Notes: generated by a model not told the origin, from the sequence alone. 64,000 bases of DNA from Hyphomicrobiales bacterium (GCA_016125495.1 WGLQ01000014.1:1-64000); one strand, 5' to 3'; shown: positions 39,233 to 48,805, counted from the stretch's first letter. Made by a program: numbers and translations.

Positions 39233-41458
39233 TCACCCCGCCGGCGGGCCATCGTCGCGATCCGTGGCGGCGGGCGCGGCCATCTTGGCGAGGAGGAGCG
39301 CGTAGTTGCGCGAGAAGGTCCGCGTGTTCGGATGATCCTCGCCGAGGCGCGCGCGGGCAATCTCCAGCGCCCGCCGCATCGGCTCCTCGGCCTCGTCGAG
39401 GCGGCCCGTCGCCTTGAGCAACTGCGCGAGGTTGTTGAGATCCCTCGTCACGACGGGATGATCTGGCCCATAGGCCTTCTCGTCGATCGCCAGCGCCCGC
39501 CGCATCAGCGGCTCGGCCTCGTCGAGACGGCCCGTCGCCTGGAGCAACTGCGCAAGGTTATTTAGTGCCGTGGCCACGTTCGTATGCTCGCGTCCGAGCC
39601 GGGCTTCCACGATACCGACCGCCCGACGCATCAGCGGCTCGGCCCCCTCGAGACGTCCAGTCGCTTGGAGCAACGACGCGAGGTTATTGAGGCGGATCGC
39701 CACAGTGGGGTGGTCCGGCCCGAAGGCCTTCTCGTCGATCTTCTGCGCCCGCCACATCAGCGGCTCGGCCTCGGTGAAGCGACCCGTCGCCTGGAGCAAA
39801 CTCGCAAGGTTATTGAGGGCGATCGCGATCGTTGGATGTTCAGAGCCGGATGTGGCCTCGAAAATTGCCAGTGCCCGGTGATAGAGAGGCTCGGCGGTGG
39901 CGTAGGCGGCGCGGCTGAAGAAATAGAGTGCTAGTTGACTGAGAAGTACACCGGCGCTTCTAGCTGAGGCTCCGAGCGACTCGGGATTTGCCCCCGAAAG
40001 ACGCCAGAGGTGGCCGGTGACGGCCTCGGCATGGGGCGCGAGACGGGCGCAAGCGGGCCAATTGCGAATGTGGTCTGCGCGCCGCTCCCCGCCTGGAAAT
40101 GCAGCCGTGACCAGCTCAAGTGCCGCACCAACCGCCTCGCGCGCCGAGTCCCCATTCGGCAGCCGCTCCAATCGCGCCCGAGCCATGGCCTGGACGACGA
40201 GGTTGACGGAAAGGCCGGACGTACCGTCGGCGAGCTTGTCGCGGCGGATGAGGGCGACGCGGGCGAGCGCGTCGAGAGCCGCCTCGAGATCGAGTTCCTT
40301 GGCCTTCTCCTCGGGAAAGAGGTCGAGCGGAATATCCTCCGGCGCCAGATAGGCCAAGAGGCCCATCACCGCACCCGCCATCGGCGCTGCTGCAGTCACG
40401 GCATCGAGCGCGAGACCGAAGGTGGCGGCAACGCTCCGCGGATAGTCCGTGCCCTCCGGCACGTCGGCGAGTTGCGCCTCCCATTCCCTCTCGTAGGCCG
40501 CAAACGACAGCCCCCGCGCCTTGCAGGTCGCGGCCGCATGGTCGAGGGCGAGGGGGAGATAGCCGAGCGCCTTTGCGAGGGCGGCGGCACCGTCATGATC
40601 GCTCCGCTTCGTCTCGGCAAGGAGGAAGTCCACGGCCGCCTCGGGCGCGAGCACGTCGATCTCGCGCGCCGCAAAGCGCCCCGGCCACGTGGTGTGGCGC
40701 GTGGAGGCGATGACGTGCGCGCCGGAGGCGGGCATCAGGTCCTGGAGCTTGGTGGCCGGCTGGCCCTCGGCGGGGGGCGGGTACTCGGGCCCCGGCACGT
40801 TGTCGTAGACGAGGAGGCCGGGGCGCGGATCGGATTTGTCGCCCGCCTCGATGAGTGCGAGGGTTAAGCGGGCGGCTTCGGGGAGACTTTGGGCAGCGAT
40901 CTCCGCGACGCGCGGATCGAGCCGGCCGCCGAGGTCGGCGAGGCCCTGCATGACGCCATCCTCCGTTTCGGCAGCGAGCCACCAGGCAAAGCGATAGCGG
41001 TTCGCGGTGGCGGCGCGGTGGGCGTATTCGCGCGCGAGGGTCGATTTGCCGACGCCGCCGAGCCCGGCGATGGTGTGGCGCTTGGCGATGGTGGCGGTGC
41101 CCCCGCCGCCCCAAAGACTGGCCTCGATGGCTACGAGGTCGGCCGCGCGGCCGGCGAAGTTGGGGGTCGCAAAGATCTCGTCATGGAAGAACCCGCCCGC
41201 CGGGAGTGGGTGCTCGTTGGGGGCGGCGATGGCCTCGTAGTAATTTGCAACGTGTACGAATTGATCCGCGACGCTTGCCTCGGAAATCCAGTTTGCGGCG
41301 CCATGGGCCTCCTGGACCCCAACCTTTTCTGACCCCCGAGCGGAATTACCTCCGCGAAGGATGACAAATGCTCTGACCATTGCGTCAAAACATTCCGACA
41401 GGACGGAACCAGCCAGAGCAATCCATAAAATGGCGAGCGTTTCCCAGAAGAGACTCAC
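39233..41458 (-). CDS. Membrane-associated NB-ARC (STAND) NTPase with TPR repeats
   Basis: A 741-residue protein starting at GTG 41458. A hydrophobic segment at residues 4-20 (FWETLAILWIALAGSVL) suggests a membrane anchor. The NB-ARC core has Walker A IAGLGGVGKST (about 130-140), Walker B GLLVYDNV (about 214-221), a sensor-like VIASTRHTTW and the GLPL-type motif LGYLPLALDHAA. The C-terminal third holds about four 42-residue tetratricopeptide repeats of kinesin-light-chain type (LNNLASLLQATGRFTEAEPL). Such proteins oligomerise on sensing a trigger; many act in antiviral or death signalling. No effector domain is evident. Its GTG overlaps the TGA of the upstream membrane protein (GTGA), so the two are translationally coupled. 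Its 3' end abuts repeat block 4. Confidence 0.85.
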   Translation of the reverse strand: MSLFWETLAILWIALAGSVLSECFDAMVRAFVILRGGNSARGSEKVGVQEAHGAANWISEASVADQFVHVANYYEAIAAPNEHPLPAGGFFHDEIFATPNFAGRAADLVAIEASLWGGGGTATIAKRHTIAGLGGVGKSTLAREYAHRAATANRYRFAWWLAAETEDGVMQGLADLGGRLDPRVAEIAAQSLPEAARLTLALIEAGDKSDPRPGLLVYDNVPGPEYPPPAEGQPATKLQDLMPASGAHVIASTRHTTWPGRFAAREIDVLAPEAAVDFLLAETKRSDHDGAAALAKALGYLPLALDHAAATCKARGLSFAAYEREWEAQLADVPEGTDYPRSVAATFGLALDAVTAAAPMAGAVMGLLAYLAPEDIPLDLFPEEKAKELDLEAALDALARVALIRRDKLADGTSGLSVNLVVQAMARARLERLPNGDSAREAVGAALELVTAAFPGGERRADHIRNWPACARLAPHAEAVTGHLWRLSGANPESLGASARSAGVLLSQLALYFFSRAAYATAEPLYHRALAIFEATSGSEHPTIAIALNNLASLLQATGRFTEAEPLMWRAQKIDEKAFGPDHPTVAIRLNNLASLLQATGRLEGAEPLMRRAVGIVEARLGREHTNVATALNNLAQLLQATGRLDEAEPLMRRALAIDEKAYGPDHPVVTRDLNNLAQLLKATGRLDEAEEPMRRALEIARARLGEDHPNTRTFSRNYALLLAKMAAPAATDRDDGPPAG

Positions 41459-42528
41459 GGCTCATCCCCCCAGGATAACGATGGAGGGTCGCGGCGGATG
41501 ACGGTGTTATTCAGCGTCTCGACCGTAGCCATGCGTGGTTTCACACCAACCTCCAAACTAATGGCACGCCGGGCCGCGCGAAACGCAATGGCAATAATAT
41601 AAAGCAAACCCGAGCCAACAAGCAACAGAATTATGAGCCCGACATCTCCTTGGGGGAATTTTGCAGCGAACTCGCGGAAAAGTTGACTTGATGATGCAGG
41701 AAGGGCATAAATAAATTCTATTATGCCTCTATACGTCTCCTCTAGAGACGCGTTGAAATCTCCCGCCAGCAGTTCAAGCGGAACCTCTAATATAATCGTA
41801 TCGTTGCAATTGCGATAACTTCCGGCAGCATCTCTCCCCAAAAAGCGCGCAGTCAAAATCAACTGCTCCGCATCATTCAGGTGAGCCGTTGAATGCAGCA
41901 CCACGTCATCTGTGATGCTGGAGCTGTGAACCGCATTGAACAGATTGTCCTCGAAGTCTGGCCTTTTCCACGCATTCCAGGGAAGCGTGGGCGATGCATC
42001 AACTCTCACATTATCTCCAGAAATGGTGGTGCCCGTCCCTCTTGAGGTGGCGCCGGTTACCGCCCTTCTGATTTCGTTGTGAATTTCGATGGCGAGCGAC
42101 TGACTAATTGGCGCTAGCCCATCCAACCGCGTCTCCAGCCGGAGCACCACAACATTCAGCGGCTCGGATGGTTTCCCCATACATCTTAATCGGCCAAGGT
42201 TATTGCGTACATCTAGATATTGGTTTTGAAATTCCCGTTGAAACGCGCTTGTGTTGGTCAACCAGCCTCGGATTGTTTCCCGCGCTGAGACATCAGAGCC
42301 GTCCGCAGGATCAGCCGGACGGTCATCGCTCGCGACTGAGACATGCGGCCGATGGAGAGGCGCGCCGATAGACGGGCCGTCCCAGACGGCGCCGGACGCC
42401 AACAACCAAAATGCCAAGATCGTCAACAGCGTCCAATTGGCCCGCACGCTCCGGCCCAGTCCCATGCCTGGCCGGGCGGCCCCGACCGCTCCCCAGCGTT
42501 GCCCGTTGTCGCCGCCGTTCCCCGTCAT
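41455..42528 (-). CDS. Two-TM membrane protein coupled to the STAND gene
   Basis: A 357-residue protein with no recognised family. Transmembrane segments are predicted at about 32-49 (WTLLTILAFWLLASGAVW) and about 296-316 (VGLIILLLVGSGLLYIIAIAF), leaving a domain of about 245 residues between them, probably periplasmic, and a 40-residue cytoplasmic tail (RAARRAISLEVGV...). The middle domain contains VLRLETRLDGLAPISQSLAI and VVLHSTAHLNDAEQLILTAR and a cysteine pair (RCMGK, NCNDT). AT content is visibly higher than in the neighbours (ATAATATAAAG near 41605). GGAGCG precedes the ATG. The GTGA overlap with the NB-ARC gene implies a shared complex or pathway; function is unknown. Confidence 0.75.
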   Translation of the reverse strand: MTGNGGDNGQRWGAVGAARPGMGLGRSVRANWTLLTILAFWLLASGAVWDGPSIGAPLHRPHVSVASDDRPADPADGSDVSARETIRGWLTNTSAFQREFQNQYLDVRNNLGRLRCMGKPSEPLNVVVLRLETRLDGLAPISQSLAIEIHNEIRRAVTGATSRGTGTTISGDNVRVDASPTLPWNAWKRPDFEDNLFNAVHSSSITDDVVLHSTAHLNDAEQLILTARFLGRDAAGSYRNCNDTIILEVPLELLAGDFNASLEETYRGIIEFIYALPASSSQLFREFAAKFPQGDVGLIILLLVGSGLLYIIAIAFRAARRAISLEVGVKPRMATVETLNNTVIRRDPPSLSWGDEP

Positions 42529-42651
42529 GGCGCTCCGCCTGCCGTTCCCTCGCCGCAGAGCTTATCCGGCGTTCACGGCAGGCGAAACACTGTATTCGCT
42601 CCGGGCGCGACGGGATGGCGGCGGCGAGCCAAGCGGGGCGAAGCGCACGCC

Positions 42652-43965
42652 CTATTCGGCGGCAACCGCGCGCGGCAGGCGCTCCTCGACGCCACGCGGG
42701 TCGGCGGCATAGGCGTCGATCCGGCGCTCGATCTCGTGGCGGAAATGGCGGATGAGCCCCTGCACGGGCCAGGCCGCGGCATCGCCCAGCGCGCAGATGG
42801 TATGGCCCTCGATCTGCTTGGAAACGTCGAGCAGGAGGTCGATCTCGCGCCGGCTCGACTGACCCTTGGCCATGCGCTCGAGCACCCGCCACATCCAGCC
42901 CGTGCCCTCGCGGCAGGGCGTGCACTGGCCGCAGCTCTCGTGCTTGTAGAAATAGGAAATGCGGGCGATGGCGCGCACGATGTCGGTCGACTTGTCCATG
43001 ACGATGACCGCCGCCGTGCCGAGGCCCGATTTGAGGTCGCGCAGACTGTCGAAATCCATCGGCGTGTCGATGATCTGCTCGGCCGGCACGCACGGAACCG
43101 ACGAGCCGCCGGGAATGACGGCGAGCAGGTTGTCCCAGCCGCCGCGCACGCCGCCGCAATGGCGCTCGATGAGTTCGCGGAAGGGGATCGACATCGCCTC
43201 CTCCACGTTGCACGGCTGGTTGACGTGGCCGGAGATGCAGAAAAGCTTGGTGCCGAGGTTGTTGGGGCGCCCGAAGCTGGCGAACCAGGTGGCGCCGCGC
43301 CGCAGGATGTCCGGCACGACGGCGATGCTCTCGACGTTGTTGACCGTGGTCGGCGCACCATAGAGGCCGCAGTTGGCCGGGAAGGGCGGCTTGAGGCGCG
43401 GCTGACCCTTCTTGCCCTCGAGGCTTTCGAGCAGCGCCGTCTCCTCGCCGCAGATGTAGGCGCCGGCGCCGTGGTGCACGTAGCAGTCGAAATCCCAGCC
43501 GTGCACGTTGTTCTTGCCGATGAGGCGGGCCTCGTAGGCCTGATCGATGGCGGCCTGGAGGCGCTCGCGCTCGCGGATGTACTCGCCGCGCACGTAGATG
43601 TAGCAGGCGTTGGCCTGCATGGCGAAGGAGGCGATGAGGCAGCCCTCGACCAGAAGGTGCGGATCATGGCGCATGATCTCGCGGTCCTTGCAGGTGCCCG
43701 GCTCCGATTCGTCGGCGTTGACGACGAGGTAGTGCGGCCGCTCGCCGACCTGCTTGGGCATGAACGACCACTTGAGACCGGTCGGAAAGCCCGCCCCGCC
43801 TCGGCCCCTGAGGCCCGACTGCTTGACCTCCTCGATCACCCAATCGCGGCCCTTGTCGATCAGCACCTTGGTGCCATCCCAGGCGCCACGCTTCAGAGCC
43901 CCCTCGAGCTTCCAGTCGTGAAAGCCATAGAGGTTCTGGAAGATCCGGTCCTGGTCCTTGAGCAT
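42652..43965 (-). CDS. nuoF: NADH-quinone oxidoreductase subunit F
   Basis: Complex I subunit that binds NADH, FMN and a 4Fe-4S cluster. The 437-residue sequence is of the mitochondrial NDUFV1 type: NADH site [19 protein letters not shown] region [16 protein letters not shown] and [19 protein letters not shown], and cluster ligands [16 protein letters not shown] plus a distant cysteine in [11 protein letters not shown]. No other nuo gene is within the window on either side, which is unusual because nuoF normally lies in a nuoA-N operon. All ligands are intact, so it looks functional. CGAGACCAG precedes the ATG. Confidence 0.96.
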   Translation of the reverse strand: MLKDQDRIFQNLYGFHDWKLEGALKRGAWDGTKVLIDKGRDWVIEEVKQSGLRGRGGAGFPTGLKWSFMPKQVGERPHYLVVNADESEPGTCKDREIMRHDPHLLVEGCLIASFAMQANACYIYVRGEYIRERERLQAAIDQAYEARLIGKNNVHGWDFDCYVHHGAGAYICGEETALLESLEGKKGQPRLKPPFPANCGLYGAPTTVNNVESIAVVPDILRRGATWFASFGRPNNLGTKLFCISGHVNQPCNVEEAMSIPFRELIERHCGGVRGGWDNLLAVIPGGSSVPCVPAEQIIDTPMDFDSLRDLKSGLGTAAVIVMDKSTDIVRAIARISYFYKHESCGQCTPCREGTGWMWRVLERMAKGQSSRREIDLLLDVSKQIEGHTICALGDAAAWPVQGLIRHFRHEIERRIDAYAADPRGVEERLPRAVAAE

Positions 43966-44138
43966 CTGGTCTCGGTCCCGCTGAGCCGTACGGCGCGCCG
44001 CGCGGTATCCCGCGCCTCAAATCGCGCGCACCATGCCGCGCTCGACCCGTCTTGCCAAGTGGGCGTTGGTCGCGGTCGGCTCTGGCCGTTCCAATCGGCT
44101 GGTAGCAACCGAACGACGAGACGTGGAGGACGTCAGCC

Positions 44139-44291
44139 ATGATCACCGAGACCCTGAAGCCTGTGGCCCTCGTTCTGAGCCTTGCTCTCATGCTCAGCGC
44201 CGTCACGATCGCCCAGGCCCTCGCCGGGCCGAAGAACCTCGGCGGCGGCGCATCGACATTGTCCGGCACGGACCTCGGCAGCACCCGTTGA
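44139..44291 (+). CDS. Very small exported protein (50 residues)
   Basis: A short gene beginning MITETLKPVALVLSLALMLS with cleavage likely near AQALAG, leaving about 22 mature residues rich in Gly, Ser and Thr. GGAGG lies nine bases before the ATG and the hydrophobic pattern is that of a signal peptide, which is why I call it in spite of its size. No family was recognised. It is divergent from nuoF and convergent with the Uma2 gene. Confidence 0.5.
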   Translation: MITETLKPVALVLSLALMLSAVTIAQALAGPKNLGGGASTLSGTDLGSTR

Positions 44292-44321
44292 ACTCTGAGC
44301 GCGCCCAAGCCCGCCCAGCGC

Positions 44322-44936
44322 TCAGACATCCCCTGGCGAGGATGCCTCGCCGCTCTCGGAAGCTGCCTCGGCGTACGGCCAGAGCACGTCGAGCGGAAAG
44401 GTGTGCACCTCGAACGGCGGGGCCATGACAGGGTCGGCCTCCTTGAACGTAGCGGCCAGCAGCCACTTGCCACCGGTCAGCGCAAAGACCTCCAGCGTGC
44501 GCGCATCCGGGTCCACGTACCAAGCATGACCGACGCCGTGCTCGGCATAGATGGCGAGCTTGTCGGTGCGGTCGATCCGCGCCGTCGAGGGTGAGAGCAC
44601 CTCGCAGACCCAATCCGGCGCCGTCGCGATGAAGGCCGTCGTCGGCAGCCGTGGCAAGCGCTCGCGCCGCCAGCCGGCGATGTCGGGCACGACGACGTGC
44701 GCCTCGAGATGCAACTCCGGTTCGTCCATGAACAGCCAGCCGCCGGGCCCGCCCCGCCCCCGTCCGAACGGGTTGCCCAACTCGACCTGGAGCTCGTGGC
44801 TGACCACCGCATGGGCCGGTCGGGGCCTCGGCTGAGCATGCAGCACGCCATGGATGATCTCGCCGACCATGTTGGCGGGGAGAGCCGCGAGGTCGGCATA
44901 GGTCGCCGGCGGGCGTGATTTTTCGAGCGCGCTCAT
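44322..44936 (-). CDS. Uma2-family (DUF820) restriction-endonuclease-fold protein
   Basis: A 204-residue protein of the Uma2 family, which has a PD-(D/E)XK nuclease fold. Recognisable parts: ATYADLAALPANMVGEIIHG, the metal-site Asp in VVVPDIAGWRRERLP, the Glu in WVCEVLSPSTARIDR, the Lys of TDKLAIYAEHGVGHAWYVDP, and a typical beta-rich end (TLEVFALTGGKW). Uma2 genes are abundant in some bacteria, yet their role is not established. It lies 34 bases downstream of the thiolase gene on the same strand. Confidence 0.85.
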   Translation of the reverse strand: MSALEKSRPPATYADLAALPANMVGEIIHGVLHAQPRPRPAHAVVSHELQVELGNPFGRGRGGPGGWLFMDEPELHLEAHVVVPDIAGWRRERLPRLPTTAFIATAPDWVCEVLSPSTARIDRTDKLAIYAEHGVGHAWYVDPDARTLEVFALTGGKWLLAATFKEADPVMAPPFEVHTFPLDVLWPYAEAASESGEASSPGDV

Positions 44937-44970
44937 GGGCCTGAGCTTAACATGCGGTGGTCCGGCCGAT

Positions 44971-46137
44971 CTAGCGCAAGCGCTCGAGGATCGAGACGTA
45001 GTTGGCGACCGCCGCCCCGCCCATGTTGAAGATGCCGCCGAGCTTGGCGCCTGGCACCTGCATGCCGCCGGCCTCACCCATGAGTTGCATCGACGTCAGC
45101 ACGTGCATGGACACACCCGTCGCCCCGATCGGATGGCCCTTGGACTTGAGCCCCCCCGAAGGATTGACCGGCAGGCGCCCATCCTTGGCGGTCACGCCCT
45201 CGGCGATGACGCGGGCGCCCTCACCAGGGGCCGCGAGGCCCATGGCCTCGTATTCGATGAGTTCTGCGATGGTGAAACAATCGTGCGTCTCGACGAACGA
45301 GAGATCGTCGAGCGCAACGCCTGCATCCGCGAGGGCCTTGGCCCAGGCCATGGCGCAGCCTTCGAACCGCAGGATATCCCGCTTCGACATCGGCAGGAAA
45401 TCCTGGACGTGCGCGTTGGCACGAAACGCCACGGCCTTGGGTCGTTGGAGCGCGGTTGAAAGGTCCGTCAGAACGAGTGCCGCGGCTCCGTCCGAGACGA
45501 GCGAACAATCGGTTCGCTTCAAGGGGCCGGCGACATAGGGGTTCTTGTCGCTCTCGGCGCGGCAGAATTCGTAGCCGAGCGCCTTGCGCATCTGCGCATA
45601 GGGGTTGGCCACGCCGTTCTCGTGGTTCTTGGCCGCGATCATGGCGAGTGCGTCGGACTGGTCGCCGTGGCGCTGGAAATAGGCCGCGGCGATCTTGCCG
45701 AAGATGCCGGCGAACCCGGCTGGCGTTGCTCCCTCTTCGGCGAGATAGGACGCCTTGAGGAGGTTGGCGCCGATCTCGGGTCCGGGCGTCGTCGTCATCT
45801 GCTCGACGCCGACGACGAGGACGAAACGGGCGCGTCGGGCCTCGATGCTCTTGAGACCCTGCGAGACGGCGGCAGACCCCGTCGCGCAGGCGTTCTCGAC
45901 GCGGGTCGCCGGCTTGAACCGGAACGCGTCGGAGGCCTGGAAGACGAGGGAGGCGGTGAAGTCCTGCGCCGAAAAGCCCGCGTTGAAGTGGCCGAGCACG
46001 ACCTCGTCGATCTCCTCGGCGCCGATCCCGGCATCGGCGAGCGCGCCGCTCGCGGCCTTGACGATGAGGCTCTCGACCGTCTCGCCCTCGAGCTTGCCGA
46101 ACGGGGTGTGGTGCCAGCCGATGATCGCGGCGCTCAT
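44971..46137 (-). CDS. Thiolase (acetyl-CoA acetyltransferase family)
   Basis: A 388-residue thiolase-superfamily enzyme, closer to the SCP2-thiolase/lipid-transfer group than to FadA. The nucleophile is in ENACATGSAA (Cys near 85); later come FVETHDCFTIAELIEYEAM and NPSGGLKSKGHPIGATG with the catalytic His and glycine loop. It probably cleaves or forms 3-oxoacyl-CoA; the substrate cannot be set. The frame is open up to 46320, but the ATG at 46137 begins the conserved sequence MSAAIIGWHHTPFGK. The acyl-CoA ligase and SDR genes on the same strand further right suggest a CoA-linked degradation theme. Confidence 0.88.
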   Translation of the reverse strand: MSAAIIGWHHTPFGKLEGETVESLIVKAASGALADAGIGAEEIDEVVLGHFNAGFSAQDFTASLVFQASDAFRFKPATRVENACATGSAAVSQGLKSIEARRARFVLVVGVEQMTTTPGPEIGANLLKASYLAEEGATPAGFAGIFGKIAAAYFQRHGDQSDALAMIAAKNHENGVANPYAQMRKALGYEFCRAESDKNPYVAGPLKRTDCSLVSDGAAALVLTDLSTALQRPKAVAFRANAHVQDFLPMSKRDILRFEGCAMAWAKALADAGVALDDLSFVETHDCFTIAELIEYEAMGLAAPGEGARVIAEGVTAKDGRLPVNPSGGLKSKGHPIGATGVSMHVLTSMQLMGEAGGMQVPGAKLGGIFNMGGAAVANYVSILERLR

Positions 46138-46302
46138 GAGGGCCTCCTTGCAAGTGCCTGTCGGATCCTCCCCGGCAGATACGCCCACCGAAGCAAGCTC
46201 GCAAGCTTCGGCCCGGCGAGCGGGGTTCCAAGCGATCGACGAGAGGTCTATCATCCGGGCGCGGAACAACGGGTGCCACGTCGGATCGGGGAGAACGAGC
46301 AC

Positions 46303-46554
46303 ATGGCGGAACGGAAACAAGTGGCGACGTGGCGCATCATCGTCGCCTTCATCCTCGACTTCTTCACCGCATTCTTCGTTCTAGGATTTCTCGTTGCATC
46401 GTTCACGGGCGGCCGCACCGCCGAGGGTTTCAGTCTCGAGGGTTGGCCGGCGCTGCTCTTGTTCGGGTTGATCGCCGCCTATTTCATCGTCGGGCGCATG
46501 TCCGGTGGCACGCTTTGGGCGCGCCTGCTCGGAGCGGTGCGCCACCGCGCCTGA
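46303..46554 (+). CDS. Small two-helix membrane protein, RDD-like
   Basis: An 83-residue protein with two transmembrane segments (RIIVAFILDFFTAFFVLGFLV and PALLLFGLIAAYFIVGRMSG). The FxLDxxxA-type first helix and the GGTLWARLLG end resemble a shortened RDD-family protein. GGGGAGAACGAG precedes the ATG. It is divergent from the thiolase gene and 39 bases upstream of another small membrane protein. Function is unknown. Confidence 0.7.
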   Translation: MAERKQVATWRIIVAFILDFFTAFFVLGFLVASFTGGRTAEGFSLEGWPALLLFGLIAAYFIVGRMSGGTLWARLLGAVRHRA

Positions 46555-46593
46555 CACGGGACCGGGCCACGCCCCGACCTCAGGGAGTAGACC

Positions 46594-47073
46594 GTGATCT
46601 ACCTCGAGGCACTGAGCTATCTCGTGACGATCCTCGGCTTTCCGGTCGCCATCCTCGTCTTCCTCAACGAGGAGCGTCGCCAGCGGCGCAACGAGGCGAG
46701 CGAACTGCACCGCAACCTCTCGGAGGAGTACGACAACTTTCTGCGCCTCACCCTCGACAATGCCGACCTCCTCCTGATGAGCCGGTCGCACCCGCCCGCA
46801 ACGATGACGGCGGAACAGTCCGAGCGACGCCTCATCATCTTTCGCATGCTCGTGTCGCTGTTCGAGAAGGCCTATATCATCCTTTACGACGACGACATGG
46901 ACCGCGACGCCCGCCGGCGCTGGCTGTCGTGGGAGGACGACATGCGCGAGTGGTGCCGGCGGGACGATTTCCGACTGCTTCTGCCCGAACTGCTCGAGGG
47001 CGAGGACGACGCCTTCAGCGCCTACATCACCGACATCGCCGCCAAGGAGCATGCGCGGCTGATGGCACGCTGA
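46594..47073 (+). CDS. Membrane-anchored hypothetical protein
   Basis: A 159-residue product starting at GTG 46594 with AGGGAG upstream. A single N-terminal hydrophobic helix (LSYLVTILGFPVAILVFL) is followed by a charged, mostly helical cytoplasmic domain (NEERRQRRNEASELHRNLSE; WEDDMREWCRRDDF). Proteins of this shape are widespread hypothetical proteins; no function is recognised. It is convergent with the acyl-CoA ligase gene and shares its orientation with the small membrane protein upstream. Confidence 0.75.
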   Translation: MIYLEALSYLVTILGFPVAILVFLNEERRQRRNEASELHRNLSEEYDNFLRLTLDNADLLLMSRSHPPATMTAEQSERRLIIFRMLVSLFEKAYIILYDDDMDRDARRRWLSWEDDMREWCRRDDFRLLLPELLEGEDDAFSAYITDIAAKEHARLMAR

Positions 47074-47093
47074 AAGGCGCCAGCGCCAGCACC

Positions 47094-48734
47094 TCAGAGC
47101 CGGCCGCGCAAATCACGACGCCTGATCTTGCCCGTCACCGTCATGGGCATTTCCGCGATGAAACGGATGTGGCGGGGATACTCGTGCCCGGCGAGGCGTT
47201 CGCGCACGAACTGTTGAATCTCGACAGCGAGCGCATCGGTCCCGACCACGCCCTCGGCCGGCACGATGAAGGCCGCCACCGCCTCGCCACGGATCGCATC
47301 GGGCACCCCGACGACGCCCGCCAGTTTGACCGCCGGATGGCGCATCAGGCAGTCCTCGACTTCGCTCGGCCCGATCCGGTAACCGGCGGAATTGATGATG
47401 TCGTCATCGCGCCCCTTGAACCAGAAATATCCCTCCGGATCGCGTGTCGCGACATCGCCGAGGAGGCACCAGTGCCCCCGGAACTTCGCCTGCGTCGCCT
47501 CCGGATTGCCCCAGTATTCGAGAAACATCACGGGATCGGGCCTCGCGACCGCGACGACGCCCTCGTGGCCGTCCGCAACCGGCTCTCCCTCCGGATCGAC
47601 CACCGCCACGCGGTGCCCGGGGATCGGCCGGCCCATCGATCCGGCACGCACTGGAAAGAGGCCGGCGCAGTTACCGAGAACGAGATTGACCTCCGTCTGC
47701 CCGTAGAACTCGTTGATGGTGACACCGAACGTCTCGCGGCCCCAACCGACCATGTCCTCGCCGAGGCTTTCCCCTCCCGAGCCGATCGAGCGCAGCGCGA
47801 AGGCGTGTCGTTCGCGCGGGCGCTCCACCTGACGCATCAGCCGGAGCGCGGTCGGTGGTAGGAAACTGTTGGCGATGGCATGGCGCGAGAGGAATGCGAA
47901 GGCCGCTTCGGGATCGAATTTCTCGGCCCGCCCGCAGTGCACCGGCAGTCCCCAGTAGAGCGCCGGAAAGAGGATATTGAGCAGCCCGCCCGCCCACGCC
48001 CAGTCGGCCGGCGTCCAGAAGCGGTCGCCCTTTCGCGGGGCCATCTCGTGCGGCAAGGCTACGCCCGGCAGATGGCCCAGCAGCACGCGCTGGGCATGCA
48101 GCACGCCCTTGGGGTTGCCGGTCGTGCCGGACGTGTACATCAGGAGCGCCGGGGCATCGATGCCGGTCGGTACACTCGCGCGGGTCGGCGAGGCGCGCTC
48201 GATCAACGGCCAGAAGCCCAGAATTCCGGGCCGATTGCCGCCGGGCTCGAGACCGCCGCCATCGATCAGCACGACTTGGCCGAGCGTCTCGACGCCGCCG
48301 CAGGCATCTGCGATGCGCTCCCAGCCGGCGGCCGTCGTGACGATCGCCCGTGCTCTGCTGTCCGTGAGCCGGTGCTGGACGGCATCCGGTCCAAATAGCA
48401 GGGAAATCGGCAGCGCGATCGCCCCGAGCGTCTGGATGGCGACGTGGGCGATGAGTGTTTCCGGGGCCTGCGGCAACTGCACGGCAACGACGTCACCCGC
48501 CCCGACACCATGCCCGGCGAGCGCATTGGCAAGGCGCCGCGAGAGGACCGAAACGTCCTGGAACGTGTAGGTCTCGAGGGCGCCATCGGCCCGCTCGACG
48601 ATGAGCGCCGGATCGTCGCGCCCGGCGCCCTCGGCATGGCGGTGACAGATCGCATCGGCAATGTTGAAGCGGGCCGGCAGATCCCATCGAAAGCCGGCGA
48701 CGACATCCTCGTACGTGGCGCCCGACAGCCGCAT
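47094..48734 (-). CDS. Acyl-CoA ligase (AMP-dependent synthetase)
   Basis: ANL-superfamily enzyme of 546 residues that activates a carboxylic acid to its CoA thioester through an acyl-adenylate. Motifs: P-loop LLMYTSGTTGNPKGVLHAQ, A5-like NEFYGQTEVN, LLGDVATRDPEGYFWFKGR, and the C-terminal catalytic Lys in MTVTGKIRRRDLR. It resembles medium-chain acyl-CoA synthetases; methylmercaptopropionate ligases (DmdB) belong to the same superfamily, but I cannot assign that activity. AGGGAGGG precedes the ATG. The SDR gene lies 71 bases upstream on the same strand, so the two are probably co-transcribed. Confidence 0.9.
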   Translation of the reverse strand: MRLSGATYEDVVAGFRWDLPARFNIADAICHRHAEGAGRDDPALIVERADGALETYTFQDVSVLSRRLANALAGHGVGAGDVVAVQLPQAPETLIAHVAIQTLGAIALPISLLFGPDAVQHRLTDSRARAIVTTAAGWERIADACGGVETLGQVVLIDGGGLEPGGNRPGILGFWPLIERASPTRASVPTGIDAPALLMYTSGTTGNPKGVLHAQRVLLGHLPGVALPHEMAPRKGDRFWTPADWAWAGGLLNILFPALYWGLPVHCGRAEKFDPEAAFAFLSRHAIANSFLPPTALRLMRQVERPRERHAFALRSIGSGGESLGEDMVGWGRETFGVTINEFYGQTEVNLVLGNCAGLFPVRAGSMGRPIPGHRVAVVDPEGEPVADGHEGVVAVARPDPVMFLEYWGNPEATQAKFRGHWCLLGDVATRDPEGYFWFKGRDDDIINSAGYRIGPSEVEDCLMRHPAVKLAGVVGVPDAIRGEAVAAFIVPAEGVVGTDALAVEIQQFVRERLAGHEYPRHIRFIAEMPMTVTGKIRRRDLRGRL

Positions 48735-48805
48735 CGAGAAACCCTCCCTTGGAATGCCACCACGGCCCTCCAGCCGGACCGCGACGGGTCATGCTCCGGC
48801 GTTGC

